From positions 8,445,530 through 8,509,529 of the forward strand of contig JAFMSR010000016.1 in NCBI GenBank assembly GCA_022818135.1: a DNA stretch of 64,000 nt, written 5' to 3'. Positions 47,412 through 59,241 of this stretch are shown one piece after another (position 1 is the first letter of the stretch; each line of letters begins with the position of its first letter). The notes beneath the pieces are model-generated. The model had not been told where the DNA came from and did no database searches. It worked only from the letters and a program-made list of their open reading frames with translations. The position numbers were made by a program, and so were the translations under genes. This stretch comes from Saxidomus purpurata. Taxonomy: Eukaryota; Mollusca; Bivalvia; Venerida; Veneridae.

Positions 47412-49412
47412 ATGTTAATTACCTTGAATTTGTAATAAACAGCTGAGGCTCGTTTTAGAAAGGAAAAGAGAAAATTGCTAGTAAGGGTTTGAAGTCTATG
47501 TTTCAGTTTAGAAAAAATAACAAGAGATGCGAACTTACCTATTGGTATCGACTTTGACTTATTTGATTCATATGTCTCTTCAGTGCTAACGTACTGCTGG
47601 TAATCATGGGTTTTCACTCAAGAGAGCGCATATTTTTTTTTAAAGTAAACATTGAATTTAAAAATGAATACAACTTATTTTGCATTCTATGGGGAAACAG
47701 GTAGATTACCGTTACTTGTTTATAGGAAAATAAGAATTGTGAAATACTGGTTTAAAATGTTGTATAGCCACAGTACAAATTACATATTATTTACTGTTTA
47801 TTATCATGCCAGTTACTTAAAGATTGTGAAAACAGTAAGATGTGTTAAGAATATGTTATCAGAAACAGGGTTCTATGATGTTTGAATGTTTCATAATTTT
47901 GTTGTTAATTTTACATGTTTTCTCACAGATTTTAAAATAAGACTGAAAGATATATACATGTATATTGCACAATGGAGAGCAGGACTAAGAAATTCGAGTG
48001 AACTTAAGTGAACTTAAACAAACCTTTGAAATTTCTGATTATCTGAGTATTATAGATAATGTTAAATATAGACAGGTATGAACAAAACTAAGATTAAGAC
48101 TAAGCCATTGCCTTCAAATAGATGCCGGTAGACAAAGAACTATGTCCATATCAGGAACGAAATCTATTTCTTTTTGCAGGAAAAATTACTAAAGTAGGAA
48201 GATGAATTCCATTTTGTGCTAGTGTGTAAAATGAATAGACATTTACAAGAACAATACATTCTAGCCTATTATAGAAATAGACCGAGCATGTTGAAATATG
48301 TGCAGCTACGCAATTGAGAAAACAAAAAAGTTCTTCACAAACTATGTATTTTCATAATAAAGTCTTTTAAAATAAGAAGCGAAAATTCTAATACTGTATT
48401 ATGATGTTCCCTCTCACATATATATATAACTCGTGTATTATTTAGATAACATGTAGTTGATGCTATTAACTAATATATTTAAAATGTTATTGATGACTAG
48501 CTGTAGTACTATATACATCATAATAAATTTCTGCTCTGTTCTATTGTGAAATGCGTCTAATTCTTTATTCGACATACATGTATATGGATTTAGATTCAAA
48601 GTAATGATGTTGTAGTCGATTCAATACTGTTCTTGTCCAAGAAATTATACATAGTCGCAGACAACAACTGTAAAATTATTACATAAGTTGATGACAGCTA
48701 TGCAACATAAGAAAGTCCTCTTTATTAGGAACACATTGATAAAATTATCGCTTGTACCTCGCATTATAATTTTTAATGTGTAATTAGAGATAAAACAAAT
48801 AGTATAGTGCTGTAGCTTATTTGTTGAATCGTTTTGATCTCTAGGAAATATAGATTAGACTGATTTATACAATTCGTTTTGAATACTGATAAATGCTTAC
48901 TGCAAGCATTGACTCGAAGACTTTTTGAGTAACCGACTACCGTATACAATATACAATAATATACGGGGAAATGTATTTTTTTGAATTCAATTCAAGCAAA
49001 TTTTATAAAGGTCCGTCCATAAGAGCAACTATGTTAGCTTGTATTTGTGGATGAGACCTAGGCATGTCTCCCACCATGTCTATACCTATCGAAAGTGTTT
49101 TTCTGTGTCCAAAATAGGAGAGATTTACCTGACTGCAATTTCCAGCCAGTTTTTGCCAAAGATTGAATTTGATTGGTTGCCAAAAAGTAGGTCAATAACG
49201 GCGACCACTGAGTTCTAGGGTGTGATGGACCAATGGGGAAATGTATTATTTGTTCAAAGGTTTATATTGATCGTCTTAAACTACTTTCCTATTGGAAAGT
49301 ATTTCTGTTTGGATTTTTACTCGGCGCCATTGTGATGGCTAACTTAACGCTAATTTAGCCCTATGATTTCCAGATTGGTTTGAAATTAGTTTGAAATTAG
49401 TATTTATTTACT
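47412..49412. other. Noncoding stretch
   Basis: No supported exon or recognisable repeat. An open frame at 47652-47885 lacks protein-like composition. Confidence 0.3.
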
Positions 49413-49617
49413 AGATGAGTGTTCAGTAGAACACTTGTGTCGCCTTCTTACGTTTTGTCAGAATAACCAATAAATTTTTGACAAAGTACAGAAAGAAATG
49501 AAGAAATGGCAAAGTTATAGCCAACGTTAAGTTTATGTGACGGACAGATGGACCGACGGACTGACGGACAAAGCGATCTCTATGTATCGCTTTTTCTCCG
49601 AAAGGGCGACATAATAA
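49413..49617. mobile_element. Short copy of the TGTCGCCCTT element, inverted
   Basis: CAGTAGAACACTTGTGTCGC at 49427 and TTTTCTCCGAAAGGGCGACA at 49592 are the reverse complements of the two ends of 14781-15244. The centre keeps AAGTTATAGCCAACGTTAAG and GACGGACAAAGCGATCTC. Internally deleted. Confidence 0.6.
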
Positions 49618-49927
49618 TGCAGAATAACAAAGATTTATAGTGTCGTTAAAACTGGTTGCTAGGAAGAAACATTGCCACTAATTACGTTCATCAAAATCTG
49701 AAAGACAGTTGATTAACGAAATTAAGATGATTATATGGTTTATACCGGGCGAAATATATATGAAATGTAATAAATAAGGTCATGATATTAATTTTAAAAA
49801 ATCGTAGCGAAGTAAATAACAGTAAAGAGATTATTATGACGAAACCGTTGTTATGGTGATGATGTGGTTTATCTTAATTATCGTCTGTGTAAGCTCTTGC
49901 AAAGTCAGCTGATATCTGTTAATACAG

Positions 49928-50080
49928 TAAACTCAGTATATAACGACTCCGGATATAGCGAAATTCCGGATATAAGGAACTCTTACATCTGTATTTTAAT
50001 GAAAATGCGGTATGGAAATAACATACTCCGGATTTAAGGAACAAATTTAAATGGGTCAAAGCAGTTTACTATATACGGAG
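49928..50080. mobile_element. Possible pogo/Tigger-like MITE
   Basis: Begins CAGTAAACTCAGTATATAAC with ACTCCGGATATAGCGAAATT; the right end (CAGTTTACTATATACGGAGT) is roughly its inverse. CAGT-start, TA-flanked termini with ATAACGA are typical of pogo-type elements. No transposase. 50081-51527 contains repeated TTGGACTTGACCTGTA segments near 50500-50545 and nothing else. Confidence 0.4.
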
Positions 50081-51527
50081 TTTTCTGCAATAAAATTCTG
50101 AAAGATTTTGTCAATCACACATACATGTATTTATCTTTAGCATACACTCTTTTTAATATGATTGCAAAGGTGTAAACAGTCATCTCTGCTGTGCGCTTAT
50201 AATTTGTTCTTAAATAAATACCCATTAACATGGAACAGATATGGAGCAGGAAAATCATAATTTAAGCAAAATTTAAGTTGAAAAGGTGTGGTCCCTATAA
50301 CTTTTCAAAAACTAGTATAATGTAACACAAATGAATAATGACTTATATTTTATCAATATATGTATATTTATGGCAAATATGTTTGAAATCCATCCAACCG
50401 TTCAAAAGATAATGATCGGAAACCATAAATCCACAGAAATGTAAGATGGAAAGGGGCAACAGTTTACGTAAAAATTACTGGATTTTAACCTAACTTGGAC
50501 TTGACCTGTATTTACTGGATTGTAACCTAACTTGGACTTGACCTGTAATTTCATGTTTCTGAACCTACATGTAAAATCTTAATTAAATCCATGCAGTCTT
50601 TCAAAAATTATGGATCGGAAACAACCATTATGCTGAATTTAAGTAAACAAGGGGACCATAACTCTTGTAACAAATAACGGATTGTAACCAAATTCGAACT
50701 TGATCTGTACTTTATTATCATAAATCTAATAGGAGGCATAACATCAATGGCCCCTCAAGTGAGACGGCAAACCATCTTGATGTCAATTGATCAAACACGA
50801 AATCGATATAACACTACGATACAAAATATCGTTGTAACACCCATACACTGTCGTTTTCCTGTACGCTGCATTCATCCTATCAATTTATATAAATGTTTGG
50901 AGCATTTTCATTACATGCTCAATTTCTTCTTGGTTTTTTTCTAATCATAATTTGTTTTTATAATTGTTTATATTTCTACCATTTAAGCTCAGTTACGTCT
51001 CAGTTTTACATGGATTTTATAATTTCAGTCCTGTTTTCAATTGATTTGTGAGGGCACTTTTGAGATACTGTCAACACTTGCAAAGAAGGAAAACCCTTCG
51101 AATAAGTAAACGTCATATGTCGCACGCCTCAATGAGTCGCCATCCATCATCACTATTTCGTGTATAAGCATATGGTAGTGAGTTTGAGATTTACACATGA
51201 TCATAACAACGACGAAATGGTGTAAAACATGAAGATTTCTGTAATATTTGGATATAAAGACTAGACTTTTGACAGATGTAAAACATTACTTTGTTTAAAA
51301 TTTATTCGACTGTATATTGACCCAGCGGGGCTGTCAAAAGTGCATTTTACTTCTATATTTTAAATCTATATTTTAAATCTTTAAAATGCAAATATCATAT
51401 ATTGGTAAAATAAGATTATATGTTTTATCATTTATTGTTCGAATCTTAAAATCAAGTATCACAGATTCTATTTTTATTATTTCTTTTTGAATCTTCAAAT
51501 CGAATTCTGTGTATTTGTACAACACCA

Positions 51528-52005
51528 TTGTTGATTTAATTACTCCCTTTTTACAATAAACTGTTAATTTAATTGCTCCCTGTTTACAATAAACTGTTAA
51601 TTTAATTACTCCCTAATTGCTCCCTGTTTGCAATAAACTGTTGATTTAATTGCTCCCTGTTTACAATAAACTGTTAATTTAATTGCTCCCTGTTGACAAT
51701 AAACTGTTAATTTAATTGCTCCCTGTTTACAATAAACTGTTAATTTAATTGCTCCCTGCTTACATTAAAATTGTTAATTTAATTACTCCCTAATTGCCCC
51801 CTGTTTACAATAAACTGTTGATTTAATTGCATCTTGTTTACAATAAACTGTTAAACTAATTGCTCCCTGTTGACAATAAACTGTTAATTTAATTGCTCCC
51901 TTTTTACAATAAACTGTTAATTTAACTGCTCCCTGATTACAATAAACTGTTAATTTAATTGCTCCCTGTTTACAATAAACTGTTAATTTAATTGCTCCCT
52001 GTTTA
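51528..52005. repeat. 33-bp satellite array
   Basis: About 13 units of AATAAACTGTTAATTTAATT plus GCTCCCTGTTTAC, some shortened by fusion of TTACTCCCTAATTGCTCCC. The array runs directly into the assembly gap. Confidence 0.92.
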
Positions 52006-52505
52006 NNNNNNNNNNNNNNNNNNNNNNNNNNNNNNNNNNNNNNNNNNNNNNNNNNNNNNNNNNNNNNNNNNNNNNNNNNNNNNNNNNNNNNNNNNNNNNN
52101 NNNNNNNNNNNNNNNNNNNNNNNNNNNNNNNNNNNNNNNNNNNNNNNNNNNNNNNNNNNNNNNNNNNNNNNNNNNNNNNNNNNNNNNNNNNNNNNNNNNN
52201 NNNNNNNNNNNNNNNNNNNNNNNNNNNNNNNNNNNNNNNNNNNNNNNNNNNNNNNNNNNNNNNNNNNNNNNNNNNNNNNNNNNNNNNNNNNNNNNNNNNN
52301 NNNNNNNNNNNNNNNNNNNNNNNNNNNNNNNNNNNNNNNNNNNNNNNNNNNNNNNNNNNNNNNNNNNNNNNNNNNNNNNNNNNNNNNNNNNNNNNNNNNN
52401 NNNNNNNNNNNNNNNNNNNNNNNNNNNNNNNNNNNNNNNNNNNNNNNNNNNNNNNNNNNNNNNNNNNNNNNNNNNNNNNNNNNNNNNNNNNNNNNNNNNN
52501 NNNNN
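52006..52505. other. Assembly gap, 500 N
   Basis: Exactly 500 N, probably a placeholder length. The real satellite length is unknown. Confidence 0.99.
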
Positions 52506-53800
52506 ACCTGTCTCAACATCCTCGGTAACCCACGCTATTCATTACCCAATATATGACGGAAGCGCTGCAGGAATTAACCGTGGGTTCCGGGACGATGCTG
52601 TCTCCGCGACTATTGATTGAACAAGGACAAGTATTCCCTAGATTCCGAAACTTCCACTCAGCAAAACCAGAAACCAAAAGCAGCAGCATACAAATCCATC
52701 GTCAACTCTAGAATACAGTTCATCAGTTTGGGACCCTTACCATGAGAATGATATTCAGAAACTTAACAACGTTCAAAGAAGAGCTGCACGTTTTGTAACC
52801 AAAACTACTCCAATGCTCCTGAAACAGCAACAGACAGCCTTAACCTGCCAGCAGTGGAATTCTAGAGAGAAGAAGACAGAACAGCCGTCTCACTCTTTTC
52901 TATAAGATCCATTATGGGCTAGTTGATATAACACCGTCGCAATACATAACTCCTGACTAGACATTCAAGACATTTCCATCATCAAGTTTATCAAATCCAA
53001 CATAACACCTTCAGATTATACACCGAACCGCAAAATAAACGCAACAGTTGGGAAACACATAATTTGAAAATAAACAATTCAAATGATAAATAACGAGTTT
53101 ATTTCATTTCATTGGTACCTTACCTACATACTGTGTAAATTTCATTAAAATATAACAACAGATAACCCGGATTTCATAATGTCAAAGTTCATTACCCACA
53201 AGTTCAATTTTCACACATTGTCAATATCTCGTATATCTCGTGTATCCCGACAGCCTGATTTCCTGCAAATTATCCGGAAGTCGTGGCATTGCAAAATACA
53301 ATTTATGCCGGGCTAAATATATTGTGGGTGTTTTTTTAATTGTAAAATCGTAACTGGTCAAGAAATTATCGATTTTTTTTTAATAATTAACTTAATTTCA
53401 ACGCGCATGTGCAAAATGTGCTTTTTTATTAACGTGCCAGTCAGGTGTCACGGTATGATGATTTAATAATTTTAGGTGGCATAGTAATATTTTACATGTA
53501 TAAATAATATTCAAATACGTTTGCGTCAGTAAAATGCAATTACGGCGGACATATTCAAAAAGAAATGTGTTGCGTTTATTTTGCGGTTCGGTGATGAAGT
53601 TCTGTTTTCCCACGTACAATAGTTGAATGGAACTCTCTTCGGTCTATATGTAGTCAGTGCTGACACTGCTGTTGCATTCAGGGCAGCACTGGCTTCTTTA
53701 GCCAAACATACCGTAGACAGTACAAAGCTTTTATCTTTTTAACTGCACTAACATTCTTGTTTTCTCCACCACATACATACAATTGTAGAGATGCACTACT
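52506..53800 (+). mobile_element. Degenerate Jockey/CR1-like LINE 3' fragment, split by a MITE
   Basis: Reads LEYSSSVWDPYHENDIQKL and NNVQRRAARFVTKTT at 52708-52805, the conserved post-RT segment of Jockey/CR1-like pol. Decay and frame changes follow. After the 573-base insertion at 53021-53593 the frame ending resumes as VVSADTAVAFRAALASLA near 53650-53700, the usual pol C-terminus. It is a non-functional remnant, 5'-truncated by the gap. Confidence 0.75.
53021..53593. mobile_element. 573-bp MITE with 25-bp perfect terminal inverted repeats
   Basis: Left CACCGAACCGCAAAATAAAC (53021, continuing GCAAC), right GTTGCGTTTATTTTGCGGTT (53569, ending CGGTG at 53593). The two 25-base ends are exact reverse complements. 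The interior has no coding frame of note. It sits in the LINE's coding remnant, which dates it after that LINE. No clear target duplication (flanks ATTATA and ATGAAG). Confidence 0.88.
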
Positions 53801-53967
53801 GTAGGTATTTTAAGGCTGAGCTAGGGTTTTTGCACCTTTTTTATCACATTGCCAAAAACTTCTGGGTGGACTGAGTAACCTAGGAGATTTGGCAATCTTT
53901 TAACTTTTCTAACCCCCCACGCATGGTAATAAAAGTCAGTTATGATGGTTAGCCATAGCTCAAAGAC

Positions 53968-54006
<39 letters not shown>
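53968..54006. repeat. (GAT)13 microsatellite
   Basis: Uninterrupted GAT units, possibly the tail of the preceding LINE. Confidence 0.95.
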
Positions 54007-54007
<1 letters not shown>

Positions 54008-54248
54008 CAATAACGTTTTATAGAACAGTTTTCTTTAAGTTGCAACAAGGAAACGAACATGCAAATATAATATCATTCTTTGATTTATTTACTTAAATTA
54101 TGGAATGCTTATTTGACATGCGTAGTCATGAGTATTTGTGTGTGAAGTGGTGAAAAAGTCTGCGTACTGTTGATATTCATGGGTGACTGGGATACATGTA
54201 CAATGGAGCTTGTCTATTCCAAAACATGTTCGGACTTGAGGAAAAGGT

Positions 54249-56280
54249 ACCCAGTTTACATTTTCAGTCTTGGAGAGCTATAATATTTTAAATATTCACT
54301 ATATCTATGTATCTCTTCAATCAACACAACAATAGAGTCACATAACGGTAATAAACAAACATTCTTTCATGAAGTTTCGATGAATTTTATTATGAAATAT
54401 TATCATAAAACAAATTTCAGAACTCCCGATTCTTTTAAATACATGTACACATTTTTAAAATCATTTTTCATCACCGATTCTGAAATATAAAATAAATGAA
54501 GATATTACATTCAAATAAGTGATAGAAATAGTACTGTTTGCGAGACTAATAACTTTATTATTGAGCAAACACTTTCTCTATCTGATTTGTATCATGGGCA
54601 AATTCTTATGCTACTCTAATGAATCTATGATCTATTTCAGATAGAGTACAGTTTTAAGCTGCGCCCCATGCACGAAGCAAATTATCATGCCCTTATGTAG
54701 ATTCATCATGCCCAAAGTCATGGTAACCACTACTATTTATTTCACCTTTAGCTATTTGTATTCGAGCTGATAGTGAAACATTTATATGCACGTATATCAA
54801 TACATGGTAAACGTTTTAAAAATATATTTGAAATTTGGCAGATTAACGACTTTAACCACCATATCACTTTGTAAATAAGAAACACACTTAGTTACCTTAG
54901 CAACTGACCGATGGAAGATCATCGTCATTTGTTTCTCCCTCAGTCATTCCAAACAGTTCTGTTGGCAGATAAAAATAGAATCTAAAAGTTTTGTCCGATA
55001 TGTATTTTTAAGTCAGTAACATGTTTAAAGTGTTTTTTTAAAGATTTTAAAAGTTACAAGTATAAGAAAACTGTACAGGCTATATCTTGACGTAAAAGTC
55101 CTGCAGTAAATATACAATTACTATAGAACGATATACTCATAGAATCAGCCATTCTTTAGCTTACCCATAAATTCGTTGATAGTTCTTGGTCTGGCTTTAT
55201 TTGCTGCAGACTGGTTTTTGTCTCCGTGTAAAAACAATGTTGGTTAAACTGTCTGTCACAGCAATGTCGGCTATTTCTGTAAAGAAATATTCAAGATCAT
55301 CATAAATTTGTCACGTTACTTAGAAATCAAAATACAATATAAATAATTCCAGATTAAGAGTTCGTTAAACTACATACATGTGGGGCACTGCCTTGATTGT
55401 GTATGACGTAGTTTCGATATGTCTATGTAGTTTACAGTCATTTTTGGCTCCCGGAATAACTTGTTCAAAATAAGAAAACGGTAATAATAATTATAAATGA
55501 TCTCTTTATAAAATTTGGGTAATAACGTTGAGCTTTTTGAAAATTTGGTTTGCTACTTACAGAGTTTTGTTTGCATCTCGGATTGTTACGGAACATGGGT
55601 GTTCGGAAGGTTCAACCAGTCCAATAAATAGAAAAATGAACCCGTTGCAATTGTGTCATTAATTTAATTTATTTTAATTTTCAGGAATGCATATTACTGC
55701 AAAAGAGAAAATCATTTTTTTTCAACTTACGGCTTATTATGCTCGAAGTCAAAGAAGCATTGTCGTCTGCAGAGATGACTGTGGTGTTGTCAAGCGTCTG
55801 CTGATTCTTTCGGAAATCAATGTGTCGGCTGCTGTCGTGATGGCACCAGATACATAGTCCCTCAACTGAATAAATAAAATCTCGTTAAATTAACTACATT
55901 TTCTTTTAGAAACAAGGCCATCGTTGTACCAGTGAGTTAATTTTGTTGGAACATCGAATTTATGCCAGTTTCAATATATTTTAGCGAGCGAAATCATTTC
56001 GTTTTTTGTTGAAAATCTGTCATTTTATAAGTAAATATCTCTAGTTAGAATAATGAAGTCACTTTAATAGTACGTGATAGGAATGATAAGAAAAAAAACG
56101 TTGGGCTTAGTATTCCATTGCTAAAATTCAAATTGGAACAAAAAATACCTAATTTGTCAAAGTCCTTGTCGGCATCTGTAGATAGCACACTGTCAACAAC
56201 TGGACTTTCTGTAGGTAGAATAATGTTTAGTATTACCAATTCTATCAAGGTTGTAAAGGGCTCGGTCCGTTAAATGCCGA
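54249..56280. repeat. Segmental duplication, left copy
   Basis: Aligns colinearly with 61926-64000 at an offset near 7676, including exons, introns and 3' flank. It starts at CAGTTTACATTTTCAGTCTT. Identity is high by eye (about 93%) with scattered small indels. It continues at least to 56280, where the right copy meets the window edge. Confidence 0.93.
54897..56208 (-). pseudogene. Left copy of an unrecognised multi-exon gene, frameshifted
   Basis: Four 3' exons on the minus strand match the intact copy at 62606-63919: 56208-56149 (60 bases), 55865-55731 (135), 55276-55165 (112) and 54958-54897 (62, stop TAA). Splice sites are intact (for example donor GTAAGT at 55730). Exon 55865-55731 has one extra G early and lacks one base later, so about 20 residues are read in another frame (EGLCIWCHHDSS). 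Exon 55276-55165 has an extra T in a T run, which leads to an early stop. Either this copy is decaying or the assembly has homopolymer errors. A poly(A) signal AATAAA (minus) lies at 54741-54736. Its 5' part should lie between 56.2 and 60.9 kb. Confidence 0.6.
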
Positions 56281-57264
56281 TTTTCGCCTGTTCTTAAATC
56301 TCAGTAAAATTTACATGTGTTAAATCTGTATCTTTTTCTGAATCATAACATAGTATAATATTTAGCATAAACAGTATCAGTTATGTATAACGACATTTAG
56401 AATAGAGACACATGCAAATAATTTTCGAATTTGGGCATAAAGTTTTGTACCGTCGCCATATAACTATAGTTAGTCTGTATGTTATCGTAAGATAATAAAG
56501 TACGCATGCATATAGTGGTGTAAAGCGACATTACTTTTATGACATATTCGCGCTGTTAGGATTTCAAATACATTTTTTGTAGTCGATCACTGTTTGAACA
56601 TGTGTACGCAACTATCTAGATTGCCGCGTAATGTCCCCTCATGTATAACTTAGTTATGCGACCAGAACTATAGGTATAAAAATGATTAATGGAACGCCAT
56701 TAACTTCAGAAAACACTTCAATATAGAACATTTTGTTCCTTAATTTATATCTCATAATTCCAGTTCCGACGACTATGATTAGTTTGCATAATATTTATAG
56801 CAGATATCGAATACTTCAATAAAATATTTTATTTACAACATGCGATTTAAAAAAGATATTTCAAAATTTTATCCGACGTTGAATGCATTTTAATTTTTTT
56901 ACATGTATGTGAAAAATGAATAGTTGAAGCAAATTAAAAACAATGAGCCAATCCAACCGAAAGAGACTATGTGTAAGCCGGCAGCACAGGCTAGCCATCT
57001 AGGATCGTTGTTAGGTATCTTATGTATAATTCACTTTCTCTTCAATTGATATGTAACATACGCGTTATAAAAGTCATATAAGAATGTTTTGTTCAGTCTC
57101 TACGACTTTATCCATAAAAATACATTCTTGACATAAAATAATTGACACGTTATTGACAACGTTGTTTGAATAATTGAGATAAAATACATTTATATTGCCA
57201 TTGTATACAATGAAATGTAAGGTGAGAATTGCTAGTTTATACGTATAGAATACGTTCAAGGACA

Positions 57265-57717
57265 ACGAAAACACTTTAAAAACTAAGAGAAAGTTTTTTT
57301 GTTCACATTTTAAAGATTTGAATGGCCAAATTTCTTAAATAATTTATTTACATTTATTGTCAAGCCTCAATATTTACTTATTTCGAAACTTGACTACTCT
57401 TTGAAATGTCACTTCAATTAGGTATATATACTGTAATAAAAGGTTCGATGGTATATGCAAAATTTAACTTGTTAACCAGTTTGCAAATCCCCGCAGGGGA
57501 AGCATACAAGGTTATTAAAGTTTGATTTTTTTCCCGTTTTCGTTGAAAAGCGGGAGTCCATTTGTGATGCGTGTATAAGGTCGCACGGTCACTCTTTTAC
57601 CATACCATACCAAAGTATATTTCTAGAAACTTTAAATACTTCATATTAAAATGATCGCAATGCTTTTTTTCTATTTTATACGTAAGACATAGAAAGCATT
57701 TTTCAGAGAGCCCTTCT
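57265..57717 (+). other. Conserved leader with two hairpins, copy 2
   Basis: Homologous to 35000-35445: TATATATA at 57423-57430, hairpin I at 57488-57500 (TCCCC, loop GCA, GGGGA), hairpin II at 57533-57554 (CCCGTTTT paired with AAAAGCGGG through one T-G pair) and the 30-base block at 57561-57590. Relative to copy 1, one stem pair changes from A-T to T-G, keeping RNA pairing. 56281-57264 holds no recognisable exon. Confidence 0.55.
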
Positions 57718-58615
57718 TAAAATGAGTATTGTTAAATAAGCAGTACTTACCTTGAGCATTGTTCACTGAACACTTCACACGGTGAGCATTGTTCAGTGAT
57801 CATTACTCACAGTGAGCATTGTTCAGTGAGCACTTCTCACAGTGAGCTTTGTTCAGTGAGCACTACTCATGGTGACCATTGTTCATTGAGTACTACTCAC
57901 GGTGAGCATTGTTCAGTGAGCACTACTCACGGTGAGTATTGTTCAGTGAGCACTACTCACAGTGAGCTTTGTTCAGTGAGCACTACTCACGGTGAGCTTT
58001 GTTCAGTGAGCACCACTCATGGTGAGCATTGTTCAGTGAGCACTACTCACGGTGAGTATTGTTCAGTGAGCACTACTCACAGTGAGCTTTGTTCAGTGAG
58101 CACTACTCACAGTGAGCTTTGTTCAGTGAGCACTACTCATGGTGAGCATTGTTCAGTGAGCACTTCTCACAGTGAGCTTTGTTCAGTGAGCACTACTCAT
58201 GGTGACCATTGTTCATTGAGTACTACTCGTGGTGAGCACTGTTCAGTGAGCACTACTCACGGTGAGCATTGTTCAGTGAGCACTACTCACAGCGAGCACT
58301 GTTCAGTGAGCACTTCTCAAAGTGAGTATTGTTCAGTGAGCACTACTCACAGTGAGCTTTGTTCAGTGAGCACTACTCACGGTGAGTATTGTTCAGTGAG
58401 CACTTCTTACGGTGAGCATTGTTCAGTGAGCACTATTCACGGTGAGCATTGTTCAGTGGGCACTCCTCACGATGAGCATTGATCACTGAGCATTTCTCAA
58501 AATGAGTGCTGTTCATTGGGTATAACTCACAGTGAGAATTGTGCAGTGAGCCCTACTCACATTTGGCATTGTTCAGAGAGCATTTCTCACAGTGATTTTG
58601 ATCACTTTGTCCCAG
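57718..58615. repeat. 30-bp satellite array, copy 2
   Basis: About 30 units of consensus GTTCAGTGAGCACTACTCAC plus GGTGAGCATT, more uniform than copy 1. The long open plus frame at 57796-58482 (VSTTHGEHCS repeats) begins at GTG, has no ATG, and owes its openness to the 30-base period. Confidence 0.92.
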
Positions 58616-59010
58616 GTGAGTTGAAAGAACAACACAATGTTATTGTTTAACATATCGATTGAATCCGCTCACCTATCTACATTTTAATTAAACTCTTCGT
58701 TGAACCACCGGCTTCCGAAATATAGAAAATGAATTCTAAGAGAAAATAAAAAAATGAAAATGTTTCCAAAATGACACGCATATAGGGTGTCGATATTTTA
58801 TTCTGATGGATACACACGTGCAAAATACATGTGAACACATATTATTGCAGTAAAAATACACACACATGAAATGTAGGCTACATGTTTCGACGACAAAATG
58901 GTGGTGCTAATGAACCGCTTTCTATAAATTCCCGTGTGTGACAGTGGCACGCCGATAAACTTAGTGTATTTTTTTTTCTCAAAGCCTTTTCAAGCTTCAC
59001 CAACAGTACT

Positions 59011-59241
59011 CTACCAACAATGAAATTTTAACGACTTAACAGATTTAGCAATATTACGTAACTGGTGTAAATTACGTCGAGGGACTTTCAAATGTGCGAT
59101 CAAAATGCCGATTTGTCTAATAAAAATATTTTCCAATTTCTGTGATGTTATCACGTCGGGCATGACGTCACACACTACATAGCCGACGGTCTTGATGTTC
59201 CGACGGAAAAACAGGCAGAGTTGCATACGAGCTCTTGACAT
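59011..59241 (-). CDS. Possible short reading frame or exon, unrecognised
   Basis: ATG at 59241 opens 76 codons (starts MSRARMQLCLFFRRN, contains IGILIAHLKVPRRNLHQL), ending TAG at 59013-59011. Composition is basic and amphipathic, faintly like a helical bundle domain, but no family can be named. It lies between the candidate first exon (60739-60804) and the 3' exons of the left gene copy, on the same strand, though its phase does not join either directly. Only 33 bases away on the plus strand a divergent ATG (59274) opens MLRARNFKYLSSHIYQNM and reaches a GTAAGT donor at 59365. Confidence 0.22.
   Translation of the reverse strand: MSRARMQLCLFFRRNIKTVGYVVCDVMPDVITSQKLENIFIRQIGILIAHLKVPRRNLHQLRNIAKSVKSLKFHCW

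Noticed and set aside
51983..52528. Open frames across the N gap
   Set aside because: They consist of undefined bases.
57796..58482. 228-codon open frame of VSTTHGEHCS repeats, and similar frames at 36028-37025
   Set aside because: The frame opens at GTG with no ATG, is open on both strands because the unit is 30 bases, and lacks splice or promoter context. Treated as satellite DNA.
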